Below, one piece after another: positions 1-8,891 of a stretch of DNA of 64,000 nucleotides. Both the position numbers and the translations under genes were made by a program. This DNA is from Microbacterium helvum (GTDB lineage Bacteria; Actinomycetota; Actinomycetes; Actinomycetales; Microbacteriaceae): positions 1 to 64,000 of the forward strand of contig NZ_JACXZS010000001.1 of assembly GCF_014779795.1 (NCBI RefSeq), in the 5' to 3' direction. Each line of letters begins with the position of its first letter. Positions within the stretch are counted from its first letter, which is position 1. The notes below the pieces were generated by a model. It was not told the DNA's origin and ran no database searches. It was given only the letters and a program-made list of their open reading frames with translations.

Positions 1-314
1 GACTGCTGTCGGAAGTCGTCGCGACGGCCGGCCTCGTCTTCCTGATCTTCGCGCTCGCGCGCACGGGACGATCCCACCTGGCGGCGCCCGCGGTGGGCGC
101 GTACATCGGTGCGGCGTACTTCTTCACCTCGTCGACGAGCTTCGCCAACCCCGCGATCACGATCGGGCGGATGTTCAGCGACACGTTCGCGGGCATCGCG
201 CCCGCGTCGGTGTTGCCGTTCATCGGAGCGCAGCTCATCGGCGCGGCACTCGGGTACGCGATCGTCCGCTTGCTCTTTCCGACGCCGCTCGTGGAGCAGA
301 CGTTAGCGTCGTAG
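1..314 (+). CDS. Aquaporin/MIP-family channel, C-terminal part (cut by window start)
   Basis: The reading frame is open from base 3 and gives about 103 residues of a membrane channel. It holds the second NPA box (S-F-A-N-P-A at fragment residues 46-51) followed by an I-G-R pore motif, and two hydrophobic helices flanking it. MIP channels pass water, glycerol or metalloid acids through the cytoplasmic membrane. The gene ends two bases before an MFS transporter, so the two are probably co-transcribed. In actinobacteria aquaporins of this type often sit in arsenic-resistance operons, but the deciding upstream genes lie outside the window, so the substrate is an inference only. Confidence 0.85.
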   Translation, partial: LLSEVVATAGLVFLIFALARTGRSHLAAPAVGAYIGAAYFFTSSTSFANPAITIGRMFSDTFAGIAPASVLPFIGAQLIGAALGYAIVRLLFPTPLVEQTLAS

Positions 315-316
315 GC

Positions 317-1507
317 GTGGCGAGCATCGACCTGCGCCGTGCCGGTCTGGCACCGCTCTACCTGGCGGGCTTCACGACCGCGTTCGGCGCGCACGGTGTG
401 GCGAGCGTCCTCGGGTCCGAGTCCGAAGACATCGGGCTCTCACTGCTCGGGCTCGGCGCGGTCCTCGCTCTCTATGACGTCGCCGAAGTGCTCCTCAAGC
501 CGATCTTCGGCGCGCTGAGCGACCGCATCGGCACCAAGCCGGTCATCGTCGGCGGCCTGCTCGGCTTCGTCGCTGCATCCCTCATCGCTCTCATCAGCCC
601 CACCCCGCTCGTCCTCGGACTCGCCCGTCTCGGCCAGGGCGCCGCAGCATCGGCGTTCTCGCCCGCGTCGTCCGCGGCCGTCGCGCGGCTGGCCGGCAAG
701 GAGAGGCTCGGCCGGTACTTCGGGCGCTACGGCGCCTGGAAGAGTCTCGGCTACGTCCTCGGGCCTCTCATCGGCGTGGCCCTGACGTACACGCTCGGGA
801 TCGCGTCGCTCTACATCGCCCTCGGCGCACTGGCCGCCGCGGCGGCGCTCTGGGTGCTGCTCGCGATGCCGTCCCTGCCGGTGGTGCCCCGGCCGCGATA
901 CACGCTGGCCGATCTGGTACGCCAGACCACGGAGCGCAGCTTCCTCGTGCCGACCCTGCTGCTGGCGACCAGCACGGCGGTCCTGGGCGTGGCCGTCGGG
1001 TTCCTGCCGCTGCTGGCCACGCGGCTCGACCAGCACCCACTCACCGGCGCGGCCGCCGTCGCCGTCCTCGCCCTCGTCTCGACGGTGGCGCAGCCGCTCG
1101 TCGGGCGTCTGCGCGACACCGACCGGATCACCACCCGCGCGGGCGCGGTGGCCGGCCTCGCGATCGCCGCGGCCGCCACCGCGGCACTCGCGCTCGCTCC
1201 GTCTGCGGTCGCGCTGTTCACCGCGGCGGTCGCCTTCGGCGCGATGGTCGGCACGGTCACGCCGCTCGCGTTCGCACATCTGGCGGCCGCGACGCCGGAC
1301 GAGCGGATGGGCCGCACGATGGGCAACGCCGAGCTCGGCCGAGAGCTGGGCGACGCCGGCGGTCCGCTCCTGGTCGGGGCGGTGGCGACAGCCTGGACCC
1401 TTCCGGCCGCGCTGCTCGTGCTCGCCGGCATCACCGCGGGATCGGGCGCCATCGGCTGGGCGGCGCTGCGCACACCGAAAGCCGCCGACAGGTCCGACGT
1501 CGCCTGA
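317..1507 (+). CDS. MFS transporter
   Basis: A 396-residue protein with about 12 hydrophobic segments and the MFS motif A between helices 2 and 3 (G-A-L-S-D-R-I-G-T-K at about residues 73-82). It begins with GTG two bases after the aquaporin stop, which argues for one transcript and translational coupling. The family exports drugs or metabolites by proton antiport. Nothing in the sequence fixes the substrate; with an aquaporin beside it, metalloid or organo-metalloid efflux is one possibility. No frameshift or truncation is seen. Confidence 0.85.
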   Translation: MASIDLRRAGLAPLYLAGFTTAFGAHGVASVLGSESEDIGLSLLGLGAVLALYDVAEVLLKPIFGALSDRIGTKPVIVGGLLGFVAASLIALISPTPLVLGLARLGQGAAASAFSPASSAAVARLAGKERLGRYFGRYGAWKSLGYVLGPLIGVALTYTLGIASLYIALGALAAAAALWVLLAMPSLPVVPRPRYTLADLVRQTTERSFLVPTLLLATSTAVLGVAVGFLPLLATRLDQHPLTGAAAVAVLALVSTVAQPLVGRLRDTDRITTRAGAVAGLAIAAAATAALALAPSAVALFTAAVAFGAMVGTVTPLAFAHLAAATPDERMGRTMGNAELGRELGDAGGPLLVGAVATAWTLPAALLVLAGITAGSGAIGWAALRTPKAADRSDVA

Positions 1508-1522
1508 CCCGTTCGCGTCCCG

Positions 1523-2662
1523 TCACCCCTCGCTGGAGTCGATCGGGGTCGGCGTCGGCTCGTCCGGCGCCGGCTGGGTGAGTTCTTCGAGGGCCATCTC
1601 GAGGGCGCTGACCGTCGCGGCGTCGACCGCCCCCGTCGGCTCCACCCCGAGCTCGGTCTGCAGCTCGACCACCGCGTCGGTCAGCTCAGGCGTCCACACA
1701 CCGTCGACCGGCCCGTCCCAGAAGCCGAGCAGTGCGAGAGTCTGCTGCACGGCGGCCGTGCTCGCGATCGACTCCTGGGCGGCCGCGCCGCCGAGAGCCG
1801 CGAGGTCGGCCTCAAGCGCAGCCGCCGTGGCATCGTCGACCGTTCCCGTCGCAGGCAGGCCGTTGGCCTGCTGCAGCGCCTCGATCGCGGCGACCGTCTC
1901 GGGTCCGTAGACGCCGTCGACCGCTCCCGCGTAATAGCCCGCGTCGGCGAGGTCCTGCTGCAGCGCCGAGGTGTACGCGCTCACGGCCTGCTGCGCCTGC
2001 AGCACCTGGTCCTCGGCGATGCAGCCGGCATCCGCGTACAACCGCAGCCACGAGAACTCCAGTGCGACGACGGCGCTGTTGAACTGCTCCGACGCGGCCG
2101 CCAGCGGGGTGTCGTCGGTGATCGCCCCCTGTGCATCCGCGAAGTCCGATTCGGCCTGCTCGACCCGCTGCACGTCCGCCTCGGGCACCACCGCGGTCGG
2201 CGTCGGCTGCGGCGTCGCCACGGCCGCGGGGGTCGCCGACGGACCGGCCTTCGCCTGCTCGAGGGCCGCCTGCGCGTCGGCCAACTCCGCCTGCGCGACT
2301 GCCACCTGCTGTCGGGCGGCGATCGCGGCTTCGGCACCGTCGAAGGCGTCTTCGCGCGGCTCCACCAGGTCGGCCCCAGCCGCGCGGACGTCTCCCACGG
2401 TCGGCGCGGTGTCGTGAAGGACGTCGCCGTAGCGATCCAGCGCCAGGATGTAGTCCTTGCTCGCGTCGCAGAACGCGTTCGCGGCGTTCGCGGCATCCTG
2501 TTCGGCCTGGGTGAGAGCCTTCTGCTTCGCGGCGACACGCGTCTCGGCGCGATCCACCGGCGAGCCCTCGCTCGCGCACCCTCCCAGGCCGAACCCCAGG
2601 ATGACGACGCCGATCGCCCCACCCGCAGTCACGGCCCACCACTTCACCGACCTGACGCGCAC
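1523..2662 (-). CDS. Lipoprotein with two peptidoglycan-binding repeats
   Basis: A 379-residue protein with a type II signal peptide: basic start, hydrophobic stretch and lipobox L-G-G-C with the lipidated cysteine at about residue 29. Charged, alanine-rich, probably coiled-coil segments follow (about 35-75 and 105-145), then a Pro/Thr linker and two PG_binding_1 modules (about residues 232-285 and 302-356), each with the G-x-V-D-G-V/x-W/Y-x-P-E pattern. It is likely anchored outside the cell and holds on to peptidoglycan. The GTG start was chosen because GAGGGGAGG lies just upstream; a GTG eight codons earlier is possible. It is convergent with the MFS gene, 15 bases apart. Confidence 0.8.
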   Translation of the reverse strand: MRVRSVKWWAVTAGGAIGVVILGFGLGGCASEGSPVDRAETRVAAKQKALTQAEQDAANAANAFCDASKDYILALDRYGDVLHDTAPTVGDVRAAGADLVEPREDAFDGAEAAIAARQQVAVAQAELADAQAALEQAKAGPSATPAAVATPQPTPTAVVPEADVQRVEQAESDFADAQGAITDDTPLAAASEQFNSAVVALEFSWLRLYADAGCIAEDQVLQAQQAVSAYTSALQQDLADAGYYAGAVDGVYGPETVAAIEALQQANGLPATGTVDDATAAALEADLAALGGAAAQESIASTAAVQQTLALLGFWDGPVDGVWTPELTDAVVELQTELGVEPTGAVDAATVSALEMALEELTQPAPDEPTPTPIDSSEG

Positions 2663-2803
2663 GGCGTCCTCCCCTCGCAGCACCACTGGCGCACACGCTA
2701 CTGGCCAGCCTGCGCGACCATCTCACCCGAATCGGATGATGTCCCGTCGGCACCCCGAGCGGCACAGCACTGCCGCAGGCGGCGGGGTCGCTAGAGTCGC
2801 GAC

Positions 2804-3349
2804 ATGCGGATCGTCGTCTCGGGAACGCATGCGAGCGGCAAGAGCACCGTGATCTCGGACTTCACCGCCCGCCACGCAGAGTACGTCGCCCTCTCCGACC
2901 CGTTCGACCTGATCGACGAGGCGTGGGATGCGCCGGGCGCGGCATCCTTCGCGGTCCAGTTGCGCATCGCCGCCGATCGGCTGCTCGACGACGATCTCGG
3001 CGACGACGTGATCGCCGAGCGCGGTCCCCTGGACTTCCTCGCGTACCTGCTGGCGCTGGCTGAGCTGTCCGGCGGCTCGGTCTCGCGCGAGCTTCTGTCA
3101 CGCGCCACCGCGCTCGCCGCCGAAGCACTGCGCACGTTGGACCTGCTCGTCGTGGTGCCGCTCGATGAGCGACATCCACTGGTGCACGACTTCGACGAGC
3201 ACGCCGAACTGCGGGAGACGATGAACAGCGTCCTGCTCGATCTCGTCGACGACACCGACCTCATCGGAGACCTGCGGGTCATCGAACTCGCGGGCAACCG
3301 CGCGCAAAGGCTCGCCGCACTGGAGTCGGCCACGGATTCCGCGCGCTAA
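2804..3349 (+). CDS. P-loop nucleotide-binding protein (AAA/kinase-like)
   Basis: A 181-residue soluble protein beginning M-R-I-V-V-S-G with a perfect Walker A box (G-T-H-A-S-G-K-S-T, residues 7-15). A D-E-R/E-R-G-P region around residue 70 resembles the lid and phosphate-handling part of small thymidylate-kinase-like or AAA_28 proteins. It probably phosphorylates or hydrolyses a nucleotide-linked substrate in the cytoplasm, but the target cannot be read. It stands alone between unrelated genes, without a clear operon partner. Confidence 0.7.
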   Translation: MRIVVSGTHASGKSTVISDFTARHAEYVALSDPFDLIDEAWDAPGAASFAVQLRIAADRLLDDDLGDDVIAERGPLDFLAYLLALAELSGGSVSRELLSRATALAAEALRTLDLLVVVPLDERHPLVHDFDEHAELRETMNSVLLDLVDDTDLIGDLRVIELAGNRAQRLAALESATDSAR

Positions 3350-3438
3350 CGCGCTCATCCTCGATCAAGCCTGTCAGACGGCCGTTGCGCGGTGTCGGCG
3401 GCCCCTGAGATCGTGGAGTCCGACGCAGGAGGCGGACG

Positions 3439-3873
3439 ATGGCGACACTCGGCAACATCACGTTCTACGCGGACGACCCGCGCATGCTGGCCCACTTCTG
3501 GTCGGCGGTCTTCGGCTACCCGGCGGCGGAGTGGGAGGATCCGCTGCGCCAAGAGCTGCTGGACTCCGGGCTGACGGCGGACGATCTCGATAGACGCGCC
3601 CTCGCCGAGGATCCCGAAGGACGAGGCCCGCGCCTGTTCTTCCATCACGCAGACGGTGCGAAGACCGGACGCAACCGCATCCATCTCGATGTCAACGTGC
3701 CGCGTGACCCCGGCGACCCTCGCTCGCACGACGAGATCCTCGCCGCCGAGAAGGACCGGCTCGTCGGGTTGGGAGCGACCGTGGTGCGGGTCATCGACCA
3801 GGAGTGGGGGCCGTGGGGCGAGCACTACTACCAGCTGCAGGATCCCGAGGGCAACGAGTTCTGTCTGCAGTGA
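3439..3873 (+). CDS. VOC-superfamily (glyoxalase-like) protein
   Basis: A 144-residue protein with the VOC/glyoxalase fold pattern: N-terminal beta strand then D-D-P-x-x-L-A-x-F-W (residues 11-20), R-I-H-L-D-V-N-V in the middle, and the C-terminal Y-Q-L-Q-D-P-E-G-N-E-F-C. His and Glu residues at the usual metal positions are present. GGAGG precedes the ATG. Members act as lyases, dioxygenases or bleomycin-type binding proteins; the exact role is not decidable here. Confidence 0.75.
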   Translation: MATLGNITFYADDPRMLAHFWSAVFGYPAAEWEDPLRQELLDSGLTADDLDRRALAEDPEGRGPRLFFHHADGAKTGRNRIHLDVNVPRDPGDPRSHDEILAAEKDRLVGLGATVVRVIDQEWGPWGEHYYQLQDPEGNEFCLQ

Positions 3874-3931
3874 CCTTCCGACCCCGACCTTGCGGTGCGG
3901 CACCCGCGCCGCGGAATGAAAGGATCGAGGC

Positions 3932-4288
3932 ATGAGCGCACGCACCCCGCAGCCCGTCGCGTACCAGCGCAATGCGCTCGCCCCGGGCGTACTGGCGGCG
4001 ATCGCGCTGTTCCTCGCCCCGCTGCTGATCGGCAACGACTGGTTTCTGCTGATCAGATTCGTGGTCGCCATCTTCGCCGTCATCGTCGGGTGGTTCGCGA
4101 TCCAGGCCAAGCAGTGGTGGTGGGTCCCGGTGTTCGCGGCGATCGCGGTGATCTGGAACCCGGTCTACCCGTTCGAGTTCAGCGGCCCGTTCTGGGTCGC
4201 CGCGCAGCCCGTCGCCGCGATCGTGTTCCTCGTCGCGGGCGGGCTGATCAAGTACCAGCCGGCCGAGAGCGACAGCAAGAAGCGCTGA
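3932..4288 (+). CDS. Small membrane protein
   Basis: A 118-residue protein with four hydrophobic segments (about residues 18-35, 38-55, 60-78, 85-105), a conserved-looking R-N-A-L-A-P-G entry and an aromatic W-W-W loop, ending in a charged tail K-K-R. It resembles the small actinobacterial DUF6804-type membrane proteins, though this rests on appearance only. It lies alone 58 bases after the VOC gene, and no function can be assigned. Confidence 0.65.
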   Translation: MSARTPQPVAYQRNALAPGVLAAIALFLAPLLIGNDWFLLIRFVVAIFAVIVGWFAIQAKQWWWVPVFAAIAVIWNPVYPFEFSGPFWVAAQPVAAIVFLVAGGLIKYQPAESDSKKR

Positions 4289-4391
4289 TCTCGCACCGGG
4301 ACGCGGGTCAGTCGAGGGCCTCACGGAGCCTCCTCTCGCTCGCGCCCGTTCAACGACCGGGAAGAGCGGGAGCGCACCCTAAGCTCACGCT

Positions 4392-5330
4392 GTGAGCACG
4401 TTCGTCGCCGATGATCTGGCGCAGCTGCGACCCCGGCTGCTGGCCTTCTGCTACCAGATGCTCGGGTCGCCGTTCGAGGCCGAGGATGCCGCCCAGGACG
4501 CGCTCGAACGGGTGTGGCGGTCGCGTGAGACCTTCGATCCCGCGCGGGCGGGCCTTGCCACCTGGGCTTTCCGCATCGCCCGCAACGTGTGCATCGACCG
4601 GCTGCGCGAGACGCCGCGCCGCCCGCTCCCCCGCGATCTGCGGGCGCCGGGGATCGAGGTCGGCGCACCGCTCGTGCCGGCGTTCGACGTGCCCTGGCTC
4701 ATGCCGGCGCCGACCGGCTGGGTGGCGGCATCCGAGGTCGAGACCGCAGCCGAGCGGCGCAGCGACGTGCGCCTCGCTGTCACCGCGATGCTGCAATCGC
4801 TGTCGCCGCTGCAGCGGGGCGCGTATGTGCTCCGCGACCTGATCGGCCTGTCGGGCGCCGACACCGCCGCCGTGCTGGAGGTCTCGGTCGCCGCCGCGAA
4901 CTCCGCACTGCAGCGTGCCCGTGCGGCGATCGCGGCCGGGACTCGGCGTCCGCACGACCTCGCGCCCGAGGCCGTCGAGGGCTACGCCCGCGCGATCGAG
5001 CGGGCCGACGTCGACGCGCTCGCGGCGCTCGTGTCGGACGACCTCGTGTTCGAGATGCCGCCTGTGCCCGCGTGGTCGACGGGCCGCGAGACCTACCGCG
5101 CGTTCATGGCGGACTTCTTCGAACGTCGCGGCACCGCGTGGCAGACGGCGCCGCTCTCGGCGAACGGGCAGCGCGGCATCCTGCTCTCGCGCGTCACACC
5201 GGACGGACTCGAGCCGCACACCGTCCACCTGTTCGACGGCGACGCCTCCGGCGCGATCGGGCATGTGCTCGTGTACCAGGACCCGCGCCTCTTCGCGCTG
5301 CTGTCGAACGGATCCGCCGCGCAGCGATGA
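4392..5330 (+). CDS. ECF sigma factor with C-terminal SnoaL-like domain
   Basis: A 312-residue RNA polymerase sigma-70 factor. Region 2 spans about residues 5-75 (E-A-E-D-A-A-Q-D-A and W-A-F-R-I-A-R-N), region 4 about 115-175 (L-S-P-L-Q-R-G-A-Y-V-L-R-D), and residues about 190-305 look like an NTF2/SnoaL domain. This arrangement is that of the SigJ/TIGR02960-like ECF groups, where the tail replaces an anti-sigma factor as the sensor. The GTG start is within a short spacer after weak AG-rich sequence. A DHFR-like protein follows 67 bases downstream and is a plausible target. Confidence 0.85.
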   Translation: MSTFVADDLAQLRPRLLAFCYQMLGSPFEAEDAAQDALERVWRSRETFDPARAGLATWAFRIARNVCIDRLRETPRRPLPRDLRAPGIEVGAPLVPAFDVPWLMPAPTGWVAASEVETAAERRSDVRLAVTAMLQSLSPLQRGAYVLRDLIGLSGADTAAVLEVSVAAANSALQRARAAIAAGTRRPHDLAPEAVEGYARAIERADVDALAALVSDDLVFEMPPVPAWSTGRETYRAFMADFFERRGTAWQTAPLSANGQRGILLSRVTPDGLEPHTVHLFDGDASGAIGHVLVYQDPRLFALLSNGSAAQR

Positions 5331-5397
5331 GTTCGTGGCATCCCCTCCGTATCTCTTGGTGAACCCGCTCCACGCGGGACGACACGAGGAGGACGAC

Positions 5398-5961
5398 ATG
5401 GGCCGATTGATGGTCGTGCAGTACATCACGCTCGACGGCGTGGTGGAGGATCCCGACGGCCGCGGCGGCACGCCGTTCGGCGGGTGGGCGATGGCCTACG
5501 GGCCGGAGGGGGTGGCGGGCGACAAGTTCCGTCTCGGGAGCATCTTCGACACCGGCGTGCTGCTGTTCGGGCGCCGCACGTGGGACCACTTCTCGACGCT
5601 GTGGCCGACGCGCGACAATCCGTTCGCACGGGCGATGAACCGCGCCGAGAAGGCCGTGGTGACGAGTCGTCCGCTTCCCGGCGGCGTGTGGGCGAACTCG
5701 CACGCCGTGCCCGGAGACATCGCCGGCTGGGTCACCGCGACCCTCGCGACCCGCGACGTGGTCGTGATCGGCAGCCACTCGGTCGTGGATGCGCTGCGCT
5801 CGGCCGATCTCGTCGACGAGTACCGGCTGATCACGTTCCCGACGGCCGTCGGCGAGGGGCGCCGGCTGTTCGGGGATGCCGTGCAGCTCGACCTCGTGTC
5901 GTCCGAGCTCACCGGACCGGCGAGCCTCACCGTGCACCGGACGCGCCGCACCGCGGCGTGA
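5398..5961 (+). CDS. Dihydrofolate reductase-family protein (RibD C-terminal-like)
   Basis: A 187-residue protein beginning G-R-L-M-V-V-Q-Y-I-T-L-D-G-V-V, followed by L-F-G-R-R-T-W (about residues 58-64) and V-I-G-S-H-S-V-V-D-A-L (about 121-131), the pattern of the DHFR/RibD-C reductases that use NADPH. These proteins are common beside ECF sigma factors of actinobacteria. The ATG is preceded by GAGGAGGA at good spacing. Substrate unknown; it is probably not the housekeeping folate enzyme. Confidence 0.8.
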   Translation: MGRLMVVQYITLDGVVEDPDGRGGTPFGGWAMAYGPEGVAGDKFRLGSIFDTGVLLFGRRTWDHFSTLWPTRDNPFARAMNRAEKAVVTSRPLPGGVWANSHAVPGDIAGWVTATLATRDVVVIGSHSVVDALRSADLVDEYRLITFPTAVGEGRRLFGDAVQLDLVSSELTGPASLTVHRTRRTAA

Positions 5962-6023
5962 GGCGGCGTGAGGCGGCGGCGGTCGCGCCGGGCACAGCCT
6001 CCCGGTGCGGCCGGACGCCGTCG

Positions 6024-6548
6024 CTACACGCCCATCCCGCGGCGCAGCGTCGCGAGCCCGTAGTCGAAGGCCGCGTCGACGTCGCCGCCGAGGCGGAACG
6101 ATCCGGCGAGCTCCATCTGGACGAAGCCCGTGACCCAGGCGGTCACCAGGCGTGCGGCGTCCAGGGCGTGCTCCTCGCCGGCGAGCTCGCCCGCGCTGCG
6201 CACGATCATGAGGCCGGCGCGATCGAGCGGCTCCTGCGGGGCATTCCTGCCGAACATGAGGCGGAACCCCTCCGGACGGTCGTGGGCGAACGCGCGGTAG
6301 GCGCGCGCGAGGCCTTCGAGAGAACGATCGGATGCCTCCAGCCGCCCGGTGAGGTCCGCGACGGTCGCGGCGGCCACTTCTTCGACGAGTGCGTCGCGGT
6401 CGCGCACCCGCTTGTACAGCGAGGGCGCCCGCACGCCCACGCGCTGGGCGACGCTCTGCATCGTCAGTCCGGCGAGCCCGGTCTCTTCGAGCAGGTCTCG
6501 CCCGGCGGCGACGATCTCGGCGTTCGTCGTGCGTTCCGGAGTCGGCAT
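6024..6548 (-). CDS. TetR-family transcriptional regulator
   Basis: A 174-residue repressor. The N-terminal helix-turn-helix is at about residues 25-50 (T-M-Q-S-V-A-Q-R-V-G-V-R-A-P-S-L-Y-K). The C-terminal part with H-D-R-P-E-G-F-R-L-M-F resembles the TetR_C_33/WHG ligand domain. It is divergent from the metallo-hydrolase gene with about 90 bases between the starts, where inverted repeats overlap the likely promoter, so it probably represses that gene and itself. Confidence 0.85.
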   Translation of the reverse strand: MPTPERTTNAEIVAAGRDLLEETGLAGLTMQSVAQRVGVRAPSLYKRVRDRDALVEEVAAATVADLTGRLEASDRSLEGLARAYRAFAHDRPEGFRLMFGRNAPQEPLDRAGLMIVRSAGELAGEEHALDAARLVTAWVTGFVQMELAGSFRLGGDVDAAFDYGLATLRRGMGV

Positions 6549-6562
6549 GAGGAATCCTCCCG

Positions 6563-6602
6563 ATGGCTATTGACGTGAGCCATGATAGCTACGTATCGTA
6601 GC
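6563..6602. promoter_or_regulatory. Divergent promoter with TetR-type operators
   Basis: Two inverted repeats sit between the divergent TetR and hydrolase genes: ATGGCT(9)AGCCAT at 6563-6583 and GCTACG-TAT-CGTAGC at 6588-6602. A plus-strand -35-like TTGACG at 6570-6575 with TATCGT 18 bases on would be covered by the second palindrome, as expected for repression. A start near 6606 supports translation of the hydrolase from 6640 rather than from the ATG at 6604. Confidence 0.6.
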
Positions 6603-6639
6603 CATGCCAACCCCACGGCCCACACCCCAAGGACACGCC

Positions 6640-7353
6640 ATGAAGCTCGCTCCCCACCTGCACCGCATCGGAAACGACATCGTCGCCGCCTACCTCATCG
6701 TGACCGACGAGGGCGTCACGGTGGTCGACGCCGGCCTTCCCGGTCACTACGGCGACCTCGTGCGCGAACTGAAGAGCCTCGGGCTCACCCCCGCCGACGT
6801 GAAGGGCGTCGTGCTCACCCACGGCGACAGCGACCACATCGGGTTCGCCGAGCGTCTGCGCCGCGACCAGGGCGTGCCCGTCTACGTGCACGAGGCCGAC
6901 GCCGAGCGGGCGCGCACCGGCGAGAAGGGCAAGGTCGAGATGCCGCCGATGAAGCTCGGCCCCACGGTGGGCTTCTTCGCCTACGCGCTGCGCAAGCGGG
7001 CGATGCCGACGAAGTACGTGACCGAGGTGGTCGAAGTGCACGACGGCGATGTGCTCGATCTCCCCGGTTCGCCGGTGATCGTCGGGATGCCGGGGCACTC
7101 GGCCGGCAGCATCGCCGTGTACTCGCAGACGGCGGACGCCGTGTTCGTCGGCGATGCGCTGACCACGCGCCACGTGCTGACCGGCCGCGCCGGACTCCAG
7201 CCGGCGCCCTTCACCGACGACCCCGCCGAAGCACTCGAATCGCTCGATCGGCTCGCCGGGCTGCAGGCGTCGTGGGTGCTGCCCGGGCACGGCACGCCGT
7301 GGCGCGGCTCGCCCGCCGACGTCGCGGCCGAGGTGCGCAAGAGCGCGGCCTAG
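6640..7353 (+). CDS. Metallo-beta-lactamase-fold hydrolase
   Basis: A 237-residue enzyme with the MBL metal site T-H-G-D-S-D-H-I-G at residues 60-68 (the second His of HxHxDH is Asp here), G-H-S-A-G-S at about 155, D-A-L at about 180 and a final P-G-H-G-T-P. Such proteins hydrolyse thioesters, lactones or phosphoesters with one or two metals. The ATG at 6640 is preferred because it lies downstream of the probable promoter. Its operator-bearing upstream region and the divergent TetR gene suggest induction by a small ligand. Confidence 0.85.
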   Translation: MKLAPHLHRIGNDIVAAYLIVTDEGVTVVDAGLPGHYGDLVRELKSLGLTPADVKGVVLTHGDSDHIGFAERLRRDQGVPVYVHEADAERARTGEKGKVEMPPMKLGPTVGFFAYALRKRAMPTKYVTEVVEVHDGDVLDLPGSPVIVGMPGHSAGSIAVYSQTADAVFVGDALTTRHVLTGRAGLQPAPFTDDPAEALESLDRLAGLQASWVLPGHGTPWRGSPADVAAEVRKSAA

Positions 7354-7371
7354 CAGGTCCGTCCCCCGGCC

Positions 7372-7408
7372 TCAGGGGTCGGTGCGCGTGCCGCGCACCG
7401 ACCCCTGA
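7372..7408. terminator. Bidirectional hairpin terminator
   Basis: A perfect 17-bp stem (TCAGGGGTCGGTGCGCG and its complement) with a 3-base TGC loop lies between the stops of the convergent hydrolase and FAD-oxidoreductase genes and can serve both. Confidence 0.8.
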
Positions 7409-7411
7409 TCG

Positions 7412-8806
7412 TCACACCGGGCGCGCCGCGGCGAACAGGTTCGCGGGGTCGTACTCGAGCTTCAGCTGACGCAGGTGAGAACGCGCCGCACCGAACCCGA
7501 GCGACCGGTCGGCGCCGGGCGCATCGATGAAGGTCAGCGCCAGCGCGTCGGTGTGCCACGCGGCCAGGGCATCGACGCCGGCGTGCACCGCGGCGGTGGC
7601 CGCCGGCGCCGCCTCGGGTACGGGCACCATCGCGACCGAGTGCAGCGCATACTGCCCCGCGAGCGAAGCGATCGCACCGCCGCCCTCGGGCCGACGGTTC
7701 AGCGCGCCGCCCAGATGACGCAGCTCGTGCACGAACAGGCCGGGCTCGTCCGCAGCGGCCACGAACGCGTCGACCGCTGCGGCCGGCAGCTCGTCCAGCA
7801 TCGCGTGCCACGTCGCCGACGGCGACGGCTCGGGCGGGTCCATGTGCACCTGCACGAGGGCCGGCGCCGGGATACGGGCGAAGGTGTCCATCTCAGGCTG
7901 CAGCGCGCGCAGCGGCCCGAGAAGAGCGGATGCGACGGCATCCGTCTCTTCGATGGCGCCGTCGATCACCACGAGCGAGCGTCCCGACAGGAACGGGGGC
8001 AGCTCGGGCAGCGGCGGGAGGTGCAGGATCCGCAGTGCGGTCGTGGCGGACTCGGGAGCCGTCGCGGTCCACTTCGCCCAGGCGTGCGCGACCTCGCTCG
8101 CGTGGGAGGCATCCCACAGCAGCATGCCGGCGAAGATGTCGGCGACCGGCAGCAGGTCGATCTCGATCGCGACCACGACGCCGAAGGCGCCCGAGCCGCC
8201 CCGCAGCGCCCAGAACAGGTCGGCGTGCTCGTCGGCGCTCGCGCGGACGATCGTGCCGTCGGCCGTGGCCACCTCGACGGCACGCACCGTGTTGACGGCG
8301 AGACCGTGCGCGCGGCCGTAGAACGACAGGCCGCCGCTGAGCAGATAGCCGACGACCGACACGTCGCCGGCGCTCCCGTGGGGAGCGGTGAGACCGTGCG
8401 GCGCGGCCGCCTCGAGGACGTCGTTCCACAGCGATCCGCCGAGCACGCGCGCGGTGTGCGCGGCCGCGTCGACCTCGACGCCGCGCAGTCCCTTCAGCGA
8501 CACGATGACGGTGTGGGTCAGGTCGGTCTCGCTGAGCGCGGCGGCGGCGTGGCCGGTGGACTGCGGCGCGATGCGCAGTCCCGACAGCACCGCGGCGCGC
8601 ACGACGTCGACGACATCGGCTGCCGAGCGCGGCACGGCCACGGCGAACGGGTTCTGCACGACGGCGAGGTTCCACGGCGTCCGCGCGGCGTCGAACCCGG
8701 CGTCGCCGGGGAGGAGCACCTTGTCGCCCAGCGCGGCGCGCAGCTCTGCGGCGGCGGCACCGGCGGCGGCGTGAGGGACGTCGATGGCGAGGTCGTTCAA
8801 CGACAT
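7412..8806 (-). CDS. FAD-binding (BBE-type) oxidoreductase
   Basis: A 464-residue flavoprotein of the berberine-bridge/VAO group. The FAD domain includes R-I-A-P-Q-S-T-G-H (His as probable covalent flavin anchor, around residue 83), G-Y-L-L-S-G-G-L and D-L-F-W-A-L-R-G-G-S-G-A-F-G (about residues 190-203). The C-terminal BBE tail K-L-E-Y-D-P-A-N-L-F closes the protein. The cysteine used for a second flavin bond in bicovalent members is absent. These enzymes oxidise alcohols or sugars with oxygen. The ATG is preceded by GAAAGG; longer starts upstream lack a better site. Confidence 0.85.
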   Translation of the reverse strand: MSLNDLAIDVPHAAAGAAAAELRAALGDKVLLPGDAGFDAARTPWNLAVVQNPFAVAVPRSAADVVDVVRAAVLSGLRIAPQSTGHAAAALSETDLTHTVIVSLKGLRGVEVDAAAHTARVLGGSLWNDVLEAAAPHGLTAPHGSAGDVSVVGYLLSGGLSFYGRAHGLAVNTVRAVEVATADGTIVRASADEHADLFWALRGGSGAFGVVVAIEIDLLPVADIFAGMLLWDASHASEVAHAWAKWTATAPESATTALRILHLPPLPELPPFLSGRSLVVIDGAIEETDAVASALLGPLRALQPEMDTFARIPAPALVQVHMDPPEPSPSATWHAMLDELPAAAVDAFVAAADEPGLFVHELRHLGGALNRRPEGGGAIASLAGQYALHSVAMVPVPEAAPAATAAVHAGVDALAAWHTDALALTFIDAPGADRSLGFGAARSHLRQLKLEYDPANLFAAARPV

Positions 8807-8891
8807 GGGGATGCCTTTCGGTCGAGGTGGGGCCACGCTCCCTGCGCAGCACACCCCGTGATGGAGCGGCATGCCCCGCTCCTGATACACG

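Noticed and set aside
440..1279. Long open frame antisense to the MFS gene.
   Set aside because: Arginine-rich composition and a perfect shadow of the MFS codons; such frames recur opposite nearly every gene here because of high G+C.
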